DNA from: Rossellomorea vietnamensis
GTDB taxonomy: Bacteria; Bacillota; Bacilli; Bacillales; Bacillaceae_B
DNA length: 64,000 nucleotides
Reading direction: 5' to 3'
Assembly (NCBI RefSeq): GCF_008180415.1
Contig: NZ_VTEI01000006.1
Coordinates: 199,008-263,007, forward strand
Numbering within the stretch: position 1 is the first letter of the stretch; each line of letters begins with the position of its first letter. Made by a program: the position numbers and the translations under genes. The notes under the pieces were generated by a model. The model was given only the letters and a program-made list of their open reading frames with translations, did no database searches and was not told where the DNA came from. Of this stretch, positions 49,092 through 58,329 are shown piece after piece.

Positions 49092-50768
49092 CTATTCTAT
49101 TGAGAAAATAAAGGAGTATAAAGGCTGCTTGCCGTTATGAACCTCTACTTCCACATCTTGATATTTTTCTTCAATAAACTCACCGAGTGCATCTACATCT
49201 TCCTGAGATGCATCTTCTCCATAAAGGATCGTCAGGATTTCAGCGTCTGCGTCCAGCATCTCATCAAGCAGATTCTTTGCTGTCTCCAGGCGCTCTTTGC
49301 CTGTTACAACAATTTTCCCTTCCGCTATGCCCATGAAATCATCTTTTTGGATGCTCAAGCCGTCTATGCTTGTATCCCTGACAGCAAAAGTGACCTGTCC
49401 TGTTTTTACATAGCTTGAAGCCTCTGACATGGAGTCCTGGTTCTCGGCAGTTCCCACCGACGGATTGAATGCCAGCAGTGCGGCCATACCTTGAGGGACC
49501 GTCTTGGTCGGAACGACTACGACATCACCTTCTACAACCTCAGCAGCCTGATTAGCCGCCATAATGATGTTTTTATTGTTAGGAAGAATGATGACTTTTT
49601 CTGCATTCACTTCTTCGACAGCTTTGACGATATCTTCCGTGCTTGGATTCATCGTCTGTCCACCTTCAATCACATAGGTTGCACCAATACTGCGGAAAAG
49701 TTCTGCAATTCCTGCACCCATTGAAACCGTTACAATGCCATATTCTTTCTTTTCCTTTGATTCTTGTGTTTTGGCAGCATCTTCGTTCAAATGATGGGAA
49801 GTTTCATTCATGAGCGTGCTGTGCTGCTGGCGCATGTTTTCAATCTTCATTGAAATCAAGCTGCCGTATTTTTGCCCATAGCTTAATACTTCACCAGGCT
49901 GCTCTGAATGGATATGTACCTTGGCAAGCTCCTCATCGCTGATAACAAGCAATGAATCTCCAAATGCACTCAGATCATTCCGGAAGTTTTCCTCGGAGAA
50001 CGTTTCTTTGCCATCTTCAAAACGGACCATGAATTCCGTACAATATCCGAATTCGATATCTTCCGTATTCATGAACCCTTGAACATTCTTATGGTGCTCG
50101 GCACTTACAAGGTCCGTCATTGAAGGAAGAGAAGCATAGTCAGAAACCTGCTCTCCTTTTAATTCGGCAAGGAACCCTTCATAAACAAGCAGTAAGCCTT
50201 GTCCGCCGCTGTCCACAACTCCTACTTCCTTTAAAACAGGCAGAAGATCAGGCGTCCTATTGAGAGAGGCTCTCGCTTCTTTCACAGTTTCCTCCATCAA
50301 GGCGACAATATCACTTTCGGTCTTTGCAGTGATGACCGCCTTTTTAGCTGCATCTTTGGCAACAGTAAGGATTGTTCCTTCAACAGGCTTCATTACCGCT
50401 TTATAAGCAGTTTCCACGCCTGTCTGCAGTGCATCTGCAAATTCTTGGCTGTTTAGCGCGGGCTTGTTTTCAATTGCTTTTCCAAACCCTCTGAACAATT
50501 GGGACAGAATGACTCCTGAGTTACCCCTTGCTCCCATAAGGAGGCCTTTAGATAAAGCTCCAGCCACTTTGCCAATATGCTCTTGCACATTATTCTGAAC
50601 TTCCTTGGCACCGGAAGTCATTGATAAGTTCATATTTGTTCCAGTATCACCATCAGGAACCGGAAACACGTTTAGTGCGTCAACCATATTTGCGTTGGCT
50701 GCCAGATTATTGGCACCCTGAATGACCATTTCCGCAAAACGCTTTCCTTCCAAAGATGTAATTGACAC
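49092..50768 (-). CDS. fakA: Fatty acid kinase FakA-like protein (YloV)
   Basis: Phosphorylates exogenous fatty acids bound to FakB (established in Staphylococcus). N-terminal DhaL-type nucleotide-binding domain with NVFPVPDGDTGTNMNLSM and GARGNSGVILSQLFRG; middle domain and C-terminal DegV-like part. 558 residues. GTG start with GGAGGAAG upstream. It follows yloU by 15 bases, the usual pair. Confidence 0.92.
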   Translation of the reverse strand: MSITSLEGKRFAEMVIQGANNLAANANMVDALNVFPVPDGDTGTNMNLSMTSGAKEVQNNVQEHIGKVAGALSKGLLMGARGNSGVILSQLFRGFGKAIENKPALNSQEFADALQTGVETAYKAVMKPVEGTILTVAKDAAKKAVITAKTESDIVALMEETVKEARASLNRTPDLLPVLKEVGVVDSGGQGLLLVYEGFLAELKGEQVSDYASLPSMTDLVSAEHHKNVQGFMNTEDIEFGYCTEFMVRFEDGKETFSEENFRNDLSAFGDSLLVISDEELAKVHIHSEQPGEVLSYGQKYGSLISMKIENMRQQHSTLMNETSHHLNEDAAKTQESKEKKEYGIVTVSMGAGIAELFRSIGATYVIEGGQTMNPSTEDIVKAVEEVNAEKVIILPNNKNIIMAANQAAEVVEGDVVVVPTKTVPQGMAALLAFNPSVGTAENQDSMSEASSYVKTGQVTFAVRDTSIDGLSIQKDDFMGIAEGKIVVTGKERLETAKNLLDEMLDADAEILTILYGEDASQEDVDALGEFIEEKYQDVEVEVHNGKQPLYSFIFSIE

Positions 50769-50783
50769 GAATCTTCCTCCTCA

Positions 50784-51146
50784 CTACGGGTTCGTTACAC
50801 GAACTCCCTGAACAAAAATATTTACTGAATCGACCGCCAAGCCGACGGTTTTGTTAAGAGTATACTTGACTTTTGATTGTACATTGTGAGCGATTTCAGA
50901 AATTTTCGTTCCGTAACTCACGATGATATACATATCAATATGTACTTCTTCCTCTTCCTGGCGAACGATAACACCCCGAGTGAAGTTCTCTTTGCGCAAA
51001 ATATCTGTTAAACCGTCTTTGATTTGATTTTTAGAAGCCATTCCGACGATACCATAGCAATCGATAGCTGCTCCGCCTGCGATCATTGCGACAACATCAT
51101 TAGTTATATCAATTTGCCCGAACTTCGTTTTCATTTCGATGGACAT
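50784..51146 (-). CDS. yloU: Asp23/Gls24 family protein YloU
   Basis: A 120-residue Asp23-family protein; such proteins are membrane-proximal envelope stress proteins in other Firmicutes. Motifs: GQIDITNDVVAMIAGGAAID, CYGIVGMASK, VHIDMYIIVSYGTKI, NIFVQGVRV. I chose the ATG at 51146, seven bases after GGGGG, which gives the B. subtilis length; an in-frame start at 51185 is unlikely. Confidence 0.93.
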   Translation of the reverse strand: MSIEMKTKFGQIDITNDVVAMIAGGAAIDCYGIVGMASKNQIKDGLTDILRKENFTRGVIVRQEEEEVHIDMYIIVSYGTKISEIAHNVQSKVKYTLNKTVGLAVDSVNIFVQGVRVTNP

Positions 51147-51433
51147 GATTGTTCCCCCTTCTAATACATGCTTGGCTAAAGACATTTTACTATAACTATA
51201 ATATTTTTAAAAGCTAAAGTAATGACAGAAGCCTATTAAGTATCAATTATACGATTTTTCCCCGTCCTTATTATTGACCTTTCTATTAGTATTAACCCTT
51301 TTCTTCCGCTGATTATACATAGTTGAGAATATTTAACCCTGGCTTTTCAAATCACCTCCATGTTACAGCTTTCCTTTAACGAACTCCTGACCCTTATAAG
51401 CGGAGCAAGGACTGTTTGGCTTACTCTTTCTGA

Positions 51434-51598
51434 AAGGTTTTTTGTAAACTTTGCTGCTAATTGATACTGATTTCAAAAAAATAACCTTAATACGAAGATG
51501 AAATCTGGCAAGAAAAGAGCTGCTATTCCCTGTATAGAGTTAAAACTCTTAGTATATGGGGATATCCGAAAGCAGCAATGTATGCGAAAAAAGACTTC
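51434..51598 (+). repeat. MITE-like dispersed repeat, copy D
   Basis: Left end GTTTTTTGTAAACTTTGCTG; right end CGAAAGCAGCAATGTATGCG. Interior AAGAAAAGAGCTGCTATTCC. About 165 bases, in the same orientation as copy C. Confidence 0.75.
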
Positions 51599-51689
51599 TC
51601 CAATGAGGATGGTGGCAACAGACTTATGGGTTCTCTGCTTCCCTGCTCCTTTTGGTGTGGTACAGCGTTTCTCACTTTTCTTTTGTCCG

Positions 51690-51935
51690 GTTCCCCCGGC
51701 TAACTCCTCGAGTCGCTGCAAAAAAACTTGAAAAATCCAGGTTCGTGATTTTTCAAGTTTTTCCGCCAGCGCTTGTCGGAGTTGAACGAGCCGGCTCCAC
51801 ACTTCTTTGTCCAGCTCCAGCCGCTAGTCCCTCGGGTCACTGTGAAACTCACAGAAAAATCCAAGTTCGGGATTTCCCTGTGAGTTCCCCCAGTGCCTGT
51901 CGGGACTGAACAGCGCCTTACGCTTTTCTATGCGT
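51690..51935 (-). repeat. Two diverged hairpin modules of the GC-rich repeat family
   Basis: First module: CGGCTAACTCCTCGAGTC, then ACTTGAAAAATCC and GATTTTTCAAGT arms (51727-51762), then GCTTGTCGGAGTTGAACGAG. Second: TCCAGCCGCTAGTCCCTCGG, then AACTCACAGAAAAATCC and GGGATTTCCCTGTGAGTT arms, then GCCTGTCGGGACTGAACAGC. Same layout as the module at 52.7 kb but with different stems. Confidence 0.65.
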
Positions 51936-52078
51936 CAAGTATTTTTTCTTGATATCTTTTTGCAGAAGTGTTGCATTGTTAGTGGTTGTATGATAAATTA
52001 TTAAAGTATCTTTTATGACTATGTTGAAATGTGAAACAACTGATATTGTTTCAGCTTCTTTTATGAGGAGGGAATACC

Positions 52079-52267
52079 ATGCCAAAACAATGCGTAGTAA
52101 CTGGCCGTAAAGCTCGTTCGGGCAACGCTCGCTCTCACGCGATGAACGCTAACAAGCGTACATGGGGCGCTAACTTACAAAAAGTTCGCATTCTTGTAGA
52201 TGGAAAACCAAAACGTGTTTGGGTTTCTGCAAGAGCTTTAAAATCCGGTAAAGTTGAACGTGTATAA
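52079..52267 (+). CDS. rpmB: 50S ribosomal protein L28
   Basis: The only plus-strand gene. 62 residues beginning [35 protein letters not shown] site precedes the ATG. The gene is monocistronic with its own terminator, as in B. subtilis, where it is also divergent from yloU and faces spoVM. Confidence 0.99.
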   Translation: MPKQCVVTGRKARSGNARSHAMNANKRTWGANLQKVRILVDGKPKRVWVSARALKSGKVERV

Positions 52268-52275
52268 TGTTCATT

Positions 52276-52305
52276 AAGAGACTCCCTTTTTAGGGAGTCT
52301 CTTTT
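52276..52305 (+). terminator. Terminator after rpmB
   Basis: Twelve-base arms AAGAGACTCCCT and AGGGAGTCTCTT around a T-rich loop, ending in TTTT. Confidence 0.92.
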
Positions 52306-52988
52306 CGTTATGTCTGCTTTTATTGATGCAGGCTGTCAGGAAAGTATAATAGTTTAAGGATGGTATCAACATTGAGCATCTGTATAGATAATTTCTATCG
52401 CTCTATAAAAAGAGCCTTTCTTAAAGATTGTTGCTTTTGAATGCTATTTTTTCCGTATGCTCCGTTAGTTAATATTGTTGTTATAAAATATTTTGGGTTC
52501 AGGTGCCAGTAAGAAGGCGTCATCCAATTAAGAAACTTGAACAATGCTGGTTAATCGACTTGCTTTTCCTTTTAATTCTATCGTGAGTTTATAACCAAAT
52601 TCATTATGAAAAGTTGATATGCCAGTTTATATTGCATTCTCAGTTCCTCCCCATATATTGACTGGAGTGGAAGGTGTATGATCTCCTGCGGGAGTAGCGG
52701 TCGTCTAGTTCCAGCGCCTAGCCCCTCGGGGTCAAATAACCCCAAGAGAATAAAAGGAAAACCGCCTTTTTTTCTCTTGAGAACATTTGCCTGTCGGGGC
52801 TGAGCAAAGCGCTTCCACTTTTGATGACAGGTGAGACCCGGGGTTCCGTATCCACTGGAACGGAACCTTCCTCTCGAGTAGGCTCATCCAGCTTCAGCGG
52901 CCGCCCCGCGGAGTCGTACACGTGGAATGGAAGTCAACATACCCATTAAAAACAACAATAGTCTTTAACACAGCCTTTACGTAAAAAA
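52306..52988. other. rpmB-spoVM intergenic region
   Basis: About 680 bases between convergent genes: AT-rich sequence with a repeat-end fragment (AAAGAGCCTTTCTTAAAGAT, near 52409-52430) and the GC-rich modular repeat (52665-52930). No gene seen; a 67-codon minus frame is repeat translation. Confidence 0.7.
52665..52930 (-). repeat. GC-rich modular repeat with long hairpin, reverse orientation
   Basis: On the minus strand it reads CCACGTGTACGACTCCGCGG (near 52922), then a spacer, the GTGGAAGCGC ... GGCGCTGGAACTAGACG hairpin (52822-52702), and GCTACTCCCGCAGGAGATC. The hairpin has CTCAAGAGAAA and TTCTCTTGGGG arms like the copies at 23.7 and 48.3 kb. Confidence 0.75.
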
Positions 52989-53008
52989 ACACCCTGGTCT
53001 CAGGGTGT
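52989..53008 (-). terminator. Terminator after spoVM
   Basis: Perfect eight-base arms ACACCCTG and CAGGGTGT with a four-base loop, followed on the minus strand by seven Ts. Confidence 0.92.
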
Positions 53009-53020
53009 CTTACTGCTGTC

Positions 53021-53101
53021 TTATTCTTTTTTAAATGTCCCCAGCATTGCTTTCACCAGTCCACCCAAGAACTTAGGCAGTTTAATCGTATAGAATTTCA
53101 T
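53021..53101 (-). CDS. spoVM: Stage V sporulation protein M (26 residues)
   Basis: A tiny amphipathic peptide that marks the forespore membrane by curvature and anchors SpoIVA for coat assembly. The 26-residue translation begins MKFYTIKLPKFLGGLV and ends MLGTFKKE, nearly identical to B. subtilis SpoVM, including the conserved Pro at position 9. GGAGGG precedes the ATG by eight bases and a terminator follows the stop. It proves a sporulating lineage. Expression in B. subtilis is from a sigma-E promoter; I could not assign one here with confidence. Confidence 0.97.
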   Translation of the reverse strand: MKFYTIKLPKFLGGLVKAMLGTFKKE

Positions 53102-53212
53102 CAATATTCCCTCCCCGTCAATCTAGAACCTGTCGTCTCGCTTGAATCGGTTATAGTATATTCAAACGATGAATTTAAGTACGCATGCTTCATGGTTAAA
53201 AGTTAAAAGTGC

Positions 53213-53863
53213 CTAATCATGACTTCTTATCACCATTAATATGCCGCTTAAGAATGAAAAAGTACCGGTTGGCTGAATAAGTTCGTTACTTATACATAGT
53301 GTGGATCCCAATGTAATATTCCTGTTCTCAAGAGGGTACTTGAACCCTTGCAGCGTCAATCCTTCAACACTTGCAGAAAGAGGAAGAAAGGATACATACT
53401 TGCTTTGTTTCTTTTCTGCTAATGTATATTCACCGGGGGGAACGATTTGAACATGATTTTGTATATCAATGATTTCGATCTCGATGCCTGGATGAAGAAT
53501 TTCTTTTTTTCCAAGCAGCTGGATGTTTGCCAGAAAATGATCGATTCTTCCTCCAGTCGCACCAAAGATACGGATAATATCCGGTGATTTTCCTATCGCC
53601 CAACTCAAGGCGAGTTCCATATCGGTCTCATTCTTCTCCGGCATGAACCGGTTGATTTTTTTTACTTTTTCTTCAATCAGCTTCCACTCTTCTTCATTGA
53701 CTGAGTCAAAATCACCGAAAGCCATATCAGGGGTTATTCCCCTCCGGAGCAAGCGGAAGACTCCGTGATCGACTCCAATCCAGACTGCTCCTTCACCTTC
53801 TTGATACTTTTCCAAATCGGGAATGAACTCTTGGGGTCCCCCGCCCAAAATATTTATATTCAT
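53213..53863 (-). CDS. thiN: Thiamine pyrophosphokinase
   Basis: Transfers pyrophosphate from ATP to thiamine. N-terminal motif NINILGGGPQEFIPDL and WIGVDHGVFRLLRRGITPDM, then GDFDSV, the family acidic motif, and EKNETDMELALSWA, with GATGGRIDHFLANIQLL. 216 residues. GAGGTGGAATT precedes the ATG. It is separated from rpe by a long gap with repeats. Confidence 0.94.
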   Translation of the reverse strand: MNINILGGGPQEFIPDLEKYQEGEGAVWIGVDHGVFRLLRRGITPDMAFGDFDSVNEEEWKLIEEKVKKINRFMPEKNETDMELALSWAIGKSPDIIRIFGATGGRIDHFLANIQLLGKKEILHPGIEIEIIDIQNHVQIVPPGEYTLAEKKQSKYVSFLPLSASVEGLTLQGFKYPLENRNITLGSTLCISNELIQPTGTFSFLSGILMVIRSHD

Positions 53864-53887
53864 AATTCCACCTCGAATTCTTTTATT

Positions 53888-54041
53888 AAGACTCTTTTCT
53901 TTAACTTTGTTGCTATTCCATACAAATTTTGAAAACGACCGCCGTAACCCAGCGGAAATAAGCTAGAAAGAAAAGAGCGAATCTTCCTGTTTAGATATAA
54001 ACACTCTGATTTTTGGCAGCAATTTATGAGAAAACACCCTT
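53888..54041 (+). repeat. MITE-like dispersed repeat, copy E (diverged)
   Basis: Left end ACTCTTTTCTTTAACTTTGT, then GAAAACGACCGCCGTAACCC, AAGAAAAGAGCGAATC and right end GGCAGCAATTTATGAGAAAA. About 155 bases, the most diverged copy. Its left end nearly touches the start of thiN. Confidence 0.6.
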
Positions 54042-54320
54042 TATTAATCATGCTTTCCCATGCAGGTGTACCTTTAATCTCCATAAGAAGAAGGAAACAA
54101 AAAAAGACCGGTAAAAAGAGAGGCCACTGAAAAAGTCCAACAATTAGTTTAAAGACAGAATCACTCACTTCCACGAGTGATTCTGCCTTTTTCATAAAAG
54201 CTTTATGAAAGAGTGCTGGTTTTTTGTTGAGGAGGCCCACTCCGCTTGGTTGGTTGAATAATGTAATGGGCTTTAGAGAGAGATCGTCCAGACATTCCCT
54301 TAATTGGGTACTCAGCCGTA

Positions 54321-54510
54321 AATAAGAGAACTTTTTTCCCTTATCTGCAATTTCAAGCTTATTAAGGTGAAAATAGAGAAACTTTTTTCCCTTATATGAT
54401 AAAAAGCACAATTTTTCTAGCTATTAAGCTAATTAAGGGAAATTTATTCCCCTATTTTAGCTATTCTTAGAGTTTTGTAAGAAATAAGGGAATCTCTTTC
54501 CTCTATTTAC
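54321..54510. repeat. Four AT-rich palindromic units
   Basis: Related 25-30 base units of the type AAATAAGAGAACTTTTTTCC followed by CTTAT start near 54321, 54371, 54431 and 54482. Each can pair AAGGG/AAGAG with CCCTT/CTCTT. Spacing is about 50-60 bases. Confidence 0.6.
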
Positions 54511-54645
54511 TATCAAAAACACTGAACTACATAGTTAAGGACCACTGGTCACTGTCTTTAATTAACACCCTTCTTTCTTTTCAGCGGTGGCAGGCAAATA
54601 AAGAATACCAAAGGATTCTAACGCTGATACAGGATAGAGAGCAAG

Positions 54646-54692
54646 AAAAAAGTCAACCTTTCTTCCTCTTTAAGGAAGGATAGTTGACTTTA
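54646..54692 (-). terminator. Terminator after rpe
   Basis: Long hairpin AAGTCAAC.TTTCTTCCT with AGGAAGGATAGTTGACTT, followed on the minus strand by TTTTTTCTTGC. Confidence 0.85.
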
Positions 54693-54780
54693 TCTTAGGT
54701 TAAAGCAAGCAGACTATAAAATTCGGTGGATTTTCAGTGCCCTCTAAAAAGACGAATCTTTTCTACCGGTGATGATTACG

Positions 54781-55437
54781 TTATTGTTCAGCAGCTTTCC
54801 TTAACGCCATGATCGCGCTCTTTCGGTCCTGCTGCTTATAGATTGAAGACCCTGCAACAAAAACGTCCGCTCCCGCATCTGCACACAACTTGGCCGTCTC
54901 TGTATTGATTCCCCCATCCACTTCAATTTCCAATGAAGGGTTGAATTGCTCTGCAAGTGCCCGGACCTCACGGATTTTTGGAACAACTGACTGAATGAAG
55001 CTTTGGCCGCCGAATCCAGGATTGACTGTCATCAGCAGAACCATATCAAGATCAGCGATCACATGCTTGATCATCTCCACCGGTGTCCCGGGATTCAATA
55101 CAGCCCCGGCCTTTATTCCTTTAGACCTGATTAATTGAATGGTCCTGTGAAGATGCGGTGTTGCCTCAGCATGAACGGTGATGTAGTCTGATCCCGCATC
55201 AGCAAAAGCTTCGATATATTGGTCAGGATTGTCAATCATTAAGTGCACATCCAAGGGAAGCGTGGTAACTGGACGGATCGCATCGACAATCATTGGCCCT
55301 AAAGTGATATTCGGAACAAAATGTCCATCCATTACATCGACATGGATGTAGTCTGCCCCGCCTGTTTCAACATCTTTTATTTCATTTGCAAGGTTAGCAA
55401 AATCTGCTGATAGAATCGATGGTGCTATTTTAACCAT
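54781..55437 (-). CDS. rpe: Ribulose-phosphate 3-epimerase
   Basis: Pentose phosphate enzyme interconverting ribulose-5-P and xylulose-5-P. TIM barrel with metal ligands in IAPSILSADFANL, DYIHVDVMDGHFVPNI, and VEVDGGI-type EIEVDGGINTETA; phosphate motif FVAGSSIY. 218 residues. It starts one base after the rsgA stop region, so it is cotranscribed with prpC-prkC-rsgA. Confidence 0.97.
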   Translation of the reverse strand: MVKIAPSILSADFANLANEIKDVETGGADYIHVDVMDGHFVPNITLGPMIVDAIRPVTTLPLDVHLMIDNPDQYIEAFADAGSDYITVHAEATPHLHRTIQLIRSKGIKAGAVLNPGTPVEMIKHVIADLDMVLLMTVNPGFGGQSFIQSVVPKIREVRALAEQFNPSLEIEVDGGINTETAKLCADAGADVFVAGSSIYKQQDRKSAIMALRKAAEQ

Positions 55438-55438
55438 T

Positions 55439-56320
55439 TTAATACCTCGGCTTTCTTTCTTTTATTTCATTATAAAATTGTTCATAGTGCTCATAGCGGA
55501 ATTTCGGGATTTCTCCTTCTTCCACTGCCTTTTTAACAGCACATTTGGGTTCATTCATATGAAAACAGCCGCGGAATTTGCAGTTATCTGCTATTTCGGC
55601 CATTTCAGGAAAACAGACAGGAAGCTCTTCCAGCTCCATTTCATTGAATTCCAATGAACTGAAGCCGGGGGTGTCAGCTACAAGGCCATTCTCCACCCCT
55701 ATCAGCTCCACATGCCTTGTAGTGTGCTTGCCTCGGCCCAGGTGGGATGATATGTCATCTGTCTTCAACGCCAGCTCTGGCCGTATGGCATTCAGGAGTG
55801 AAGACTTGCCGACACCGGATTGTCCTGCAAAAACAGAAATTTTATCAGCAAGGTGTGGCTTCAGCAGAGAAAGGCCTTCCTCTGTTTTTGAAGAGGTAAC
55901 AATGACCTCATACCCAAACGAGCGGTACTTATCAACATACTCTTCAATTGTGCCTCGTTCCTCATCCTTTACTAAATCCATTTTCGTGACGCAGATCAAA
56001 GGTTCGATATCCTTGCTTTCAATCAGTACTAAAAACCTGTCAAGAAGTGCTGTACTGAAATCAGGTTCTACAGCGGAAAATACCAGGATAGCCTGATCGA
56101 CATTGGCGATTGGCGGTCTGACTAATTCATTCTTCCTGGTAAAAACCTCAAGAATATAGCCTTCTAAATCATTTTCAGACTGAAAACTGACATGATCACC
56201 GACAAGTGGATTAATTTTATTTTTACGAAAAATCCCCCTGCCGCGGCATTGGGTAACTTTATCCTCGCTCATAACGTAATAAAATCCGCTGAGCGCTTTT
56301 ATGATTTTGCCTTCTGGCAT
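55439..56320 (-). CDS. rsgA: Small ribosomal subunit biogenesis GTPase RsgA (YloQ/CpgA)
   Basis: Circularly permuted GTPase for 30S maturation. N-terminal OB fold, then G4 CVTKMDLV before G1 FAGQSGVGKSSLLNA and G3 VADTPGFSS. C-terminal zinc ligands lie in CKFRGCFHMNEPKCAVKKAV. 293 residues. In B. subtilis this protein is a substrate of PrkC, encoded next to it. Confidence 0.97.
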   Translation of the reverse strand: MPEGKIIKALSGFYYVMSEDKVTQCRGRGIFRKNKINPLVGDHVSFQSENDLEGYILEVFTRKNELVRPPIANVDQAILVFSAVEPDFSTALLDRFLVLIESKDIEPLICVTKMDLVKDEERGTIEEYVDKYRSFGYEVIVTSSKTEEGLSLLKPHLADKISVFAGQSGVGKSSLLNAIRPELALKTDDISSHLGRGKHTTRHVELIGVENGLVADTPGFSSLEFNEMELEELPVCFPEMAEIADNCKFRGCFHMNEPKCAVKKAVEEGEIPKFRYEHYEQFYNEIKERKPRY

Positions 56321-56338
56321 AACTAGCCTCCTTGAATT

Positions 56339-58324
56339 CTACTCTTCCTCAATTTCAGGATAGGGAACTGTTGTCTCATCAATAAAAACATTTCCATTTA
56401 GTAAAACTTTGTATTTCCCTGTTTTCCCTTCTTCAATGGTGAGCTCAATACTGCCTGTCCAATCTTCTGTTATACCAAACACTGTCTCAGCCTCGTCTAG
56501 ATTACGTGTCTGATCCTCAATATATATTTCTACGGATACAGGTTTTCCTTCCTCTCCAGGTTCATAAGGAATAGTAAGCTCTTCTTTTACCTTTCTAGGA
56601 GGCTGCGGCTCTTTTCCTTTGGATAGAACGACATCTACAGTATCTCCCTTGACCAATTCAGTTTCTGCCGGCGGTTCCTGGGAAATCACCATTCCTTCAG
56701 GCACCTCTTCAGAAAATTCTCTGGTTATATTAATATTGATTCCTCGATACTCCTCATAATCTTTCAGGCTTGTTTCTGTGTAGCCCTTTAATTCAGTTAA
56801 AGTGAAAGTTTCAAGCCCTGCGCTCACAATAAAAGTAACGGTCGTTTCATCTGGTATTACTTCAGTTCCTTCAGGAGGATCCTGTCTCAAGATGGTTCCG
56901 GGAGCTGATTCACTGAAATCTCCGTCCTGCACAATATCTGTGAACCCAAGTTCACTCAGTTCATTAGCCGCTTCTTCGTAAGCTTCATCGGTATAATCCT
57001 TCAACTCTACCCGCTTTTTGCCCGTGCTGATATAGAGATTGATTTCACTCCGCTCATTCACCATCCTGCCTGCAGGCGGATCTGTTTTAATCACATAATT
57101 AGCAGGCACTTCTTCATTGGCTTGCTCCAATGAGTCTCCGATTAGAAAGCCTTCCCTTACTAGGATCTCCACAGCTTCTTCCTGCGTCTTCCCAGCTACA
57201 TCGGGAAGTTCCACCTCTTTCGGTCCAATCATACCAGGAAGGACCGTGACCGCCAGAATACTCAGGAGTGCCAAAAGGAAAAACACACCGATAATGATTG
57301 CCGGCCACTTTTTCTTTTTCTTTTTCGGCGGCTTAACATCATTTCCTGCTTCACCAGGAACAGCGGCTGCAGTATCAGTCTCATTTTTATCATGCACAAT
57401 AGTGTGTTCAATATTGGAATAAGGACGCTCATCAGTAATGACCGGAATCGCCTTAGTTGCATCCATATCTTCTTCAATGGAAAACTTAGGCTCATCCACT
57501 CTATCAGGGTCAAGCGCAGACCGAAGCTCTTCTTCAATTTCTTCTACGGAATCATAGCGCTGAAACGGATCTTTGGCTGTTGATTTCAAAACGATATTTT
57601 CCACACTTTGCGGGATATTCTGGTTCCATCTCCTGAGAGACGGTGTTTCAGACTGCAGGTGTTTCAGAGCAATCGATACAGCCGATTCCCCCGAAAAAGG
57701 CAGCCTGCCTGAAAGCAGTTCAAACATTACAATCCCAAGCGAATAAATATCCGATTTTCTTGTCGCCATCCCGCCACGCGCCTGTTCAGGAGACAGGTAA
57801 TGGACAGATCCAAGAACAGAATTAGTCTGTGTGATGGATGTCGCGCTCAGTGCCATGGCAATGCCGAAATCAGTAATTTTTACAGTTCCGTCATGATCGA
57901 TCAAAATGTTTTGCGGCTTGATGTCCCGATGCACTATATGATTCTGGTGTGCATGGGCAATAGCGGATGTTAACTGGCTCATAATATCAATGGCTTTATC
58001 GATGGAAATAGGGGAATGCTTCTGTATGTATTGTTTTAAAGTCATTCCGTTTACATATTCCATTACGATATAGTAGATATCATCCTCTTCTCCTACATCA
58101 AATATGCTTACAATGTTAGGGTGGGCAAGGCTTGTGGCAGATTGTGCCTCTCGCTGAAACCTTTTGATGAACTCTTCTTCATTGGCAAAATCAAGACGAA
58201 GCATTTTAATGGCTACTTCGCGGTCAAGGATCATGTCCTTTGCCAGGTATACATTGGCCATACCTCCGCCGCCAATCACCTCTATTATCTTGTATCTGCC
58301 GCTGATTCTCTTGCCGTTAAACAT
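56339..58324 (-). CDS. prkC: Serine/threonine protein kinase PrkC with PASTA repeats
   Basis: Membrane kinase sensing muropeptides/lipid II. Kinase domain: glycine loop VIGGGGMANVYLAKD, catalytic HRDIKPQNILID, DFGIAMALS. Transmembrane helix near residues 345-366 (AIIIGVFFLLALLSILAVTV) follows a Lys run. Three PASTA repeats follow (from VELPDVAGKTQEEA to about residue 575) and a C-terminal Ig-like domain. I chose the ATG at 58324 to match homologues; a GTG three codons earlier overlaps the prpC stop. 661 residues. Confidence 0.96.
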   Translation of the reverse strand: MFNGKRISGRYKIIEVIGGGGMANVYLAKDMILDREVAIKMLRLDFANEEEFIKRFQREAQSATSLAHPNIVSIFDVGEEDDIYYIVMEYVNGMTLKQYIQKHSPISIDKAIDIMSQLTSAIAHAHQNHIVHRDIKPQNILIDHDGTVKITDFGIAMALSATSITQTNSVLGSVHYLSPEQARGGMATRKSDIYSLGIVMFELLSGRLPFSGESAVSIALKHLQSETPSLRRWNQNIPQSVENIVLKSTAKDPFQRYDSVEEIEEELRSALDPDRVDEPKFSIEEDMDATKAIPVITDERPYSNIEHTIVHDKNETDTAAAVPGEAGNDVKPPKKKKKKWPAIIIGVFFLLALLSILAVTVLPGMIGPKEVELPDVAGKTQEEAVEILVREGFLIGDSLEQANEEVPANYVIKTDPPAGRMVNERSEINLYISTGKKRVELKDYTDEAYEEAANELSELGFTDIVQDGDFSESAPGTILRQDPPEGTEVIPDETTVTFIVSAGLETFTLTELKGYTETSLKDYEEYRGININITREFSEEVPEGMVISQEPPAETELVKGDTVDVVLSKGKEPQPPRKVKEELTIPYEPGEEGKPVSVEIYIEDQTRNLDEAETVFGITEDWTGSIELTIEEGKTGKYKVLLNGNVFIDETTVPYPEIEEE

Positions 58325-58329
58325 AAAGT

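Larger units (their letters stand above)
51147..52078. other. yloU-rpmB divergent intergenic region with repeats
   Basis: About 930 bases between divergent genes. It holds promoters for both, a MITE-like copy (51434-51598) and two GC-rich hairpin modules (51690-51935). Three short frames over this region are not supported by any recognisable family. Confidence 0.7.
53864..54780. other. rpe-thiN intergenic region with repeats
   Basis: About 920 bases. It holds a MITE-like copy (53888-54041), a segment at 54120-54200 with CAGAATCACT and AGTGATTCTG arms that resembles an insertion-sequence end, four AT-rich palindromic units (54321-54510) and the rpe terminator. A 183-codon minus frame (53860-54411) spans these repeats; I treat it as spurious. 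Confidence 0.65.

Noticed and set aside
53860..54411. A 183-codon minus-strand open frame upstream of thiN
   Set aside because: It runs through the MITE-like copy, the palindromic units and a hairpin, has no convincing ribosome binding site, and shows no recognisable domain.
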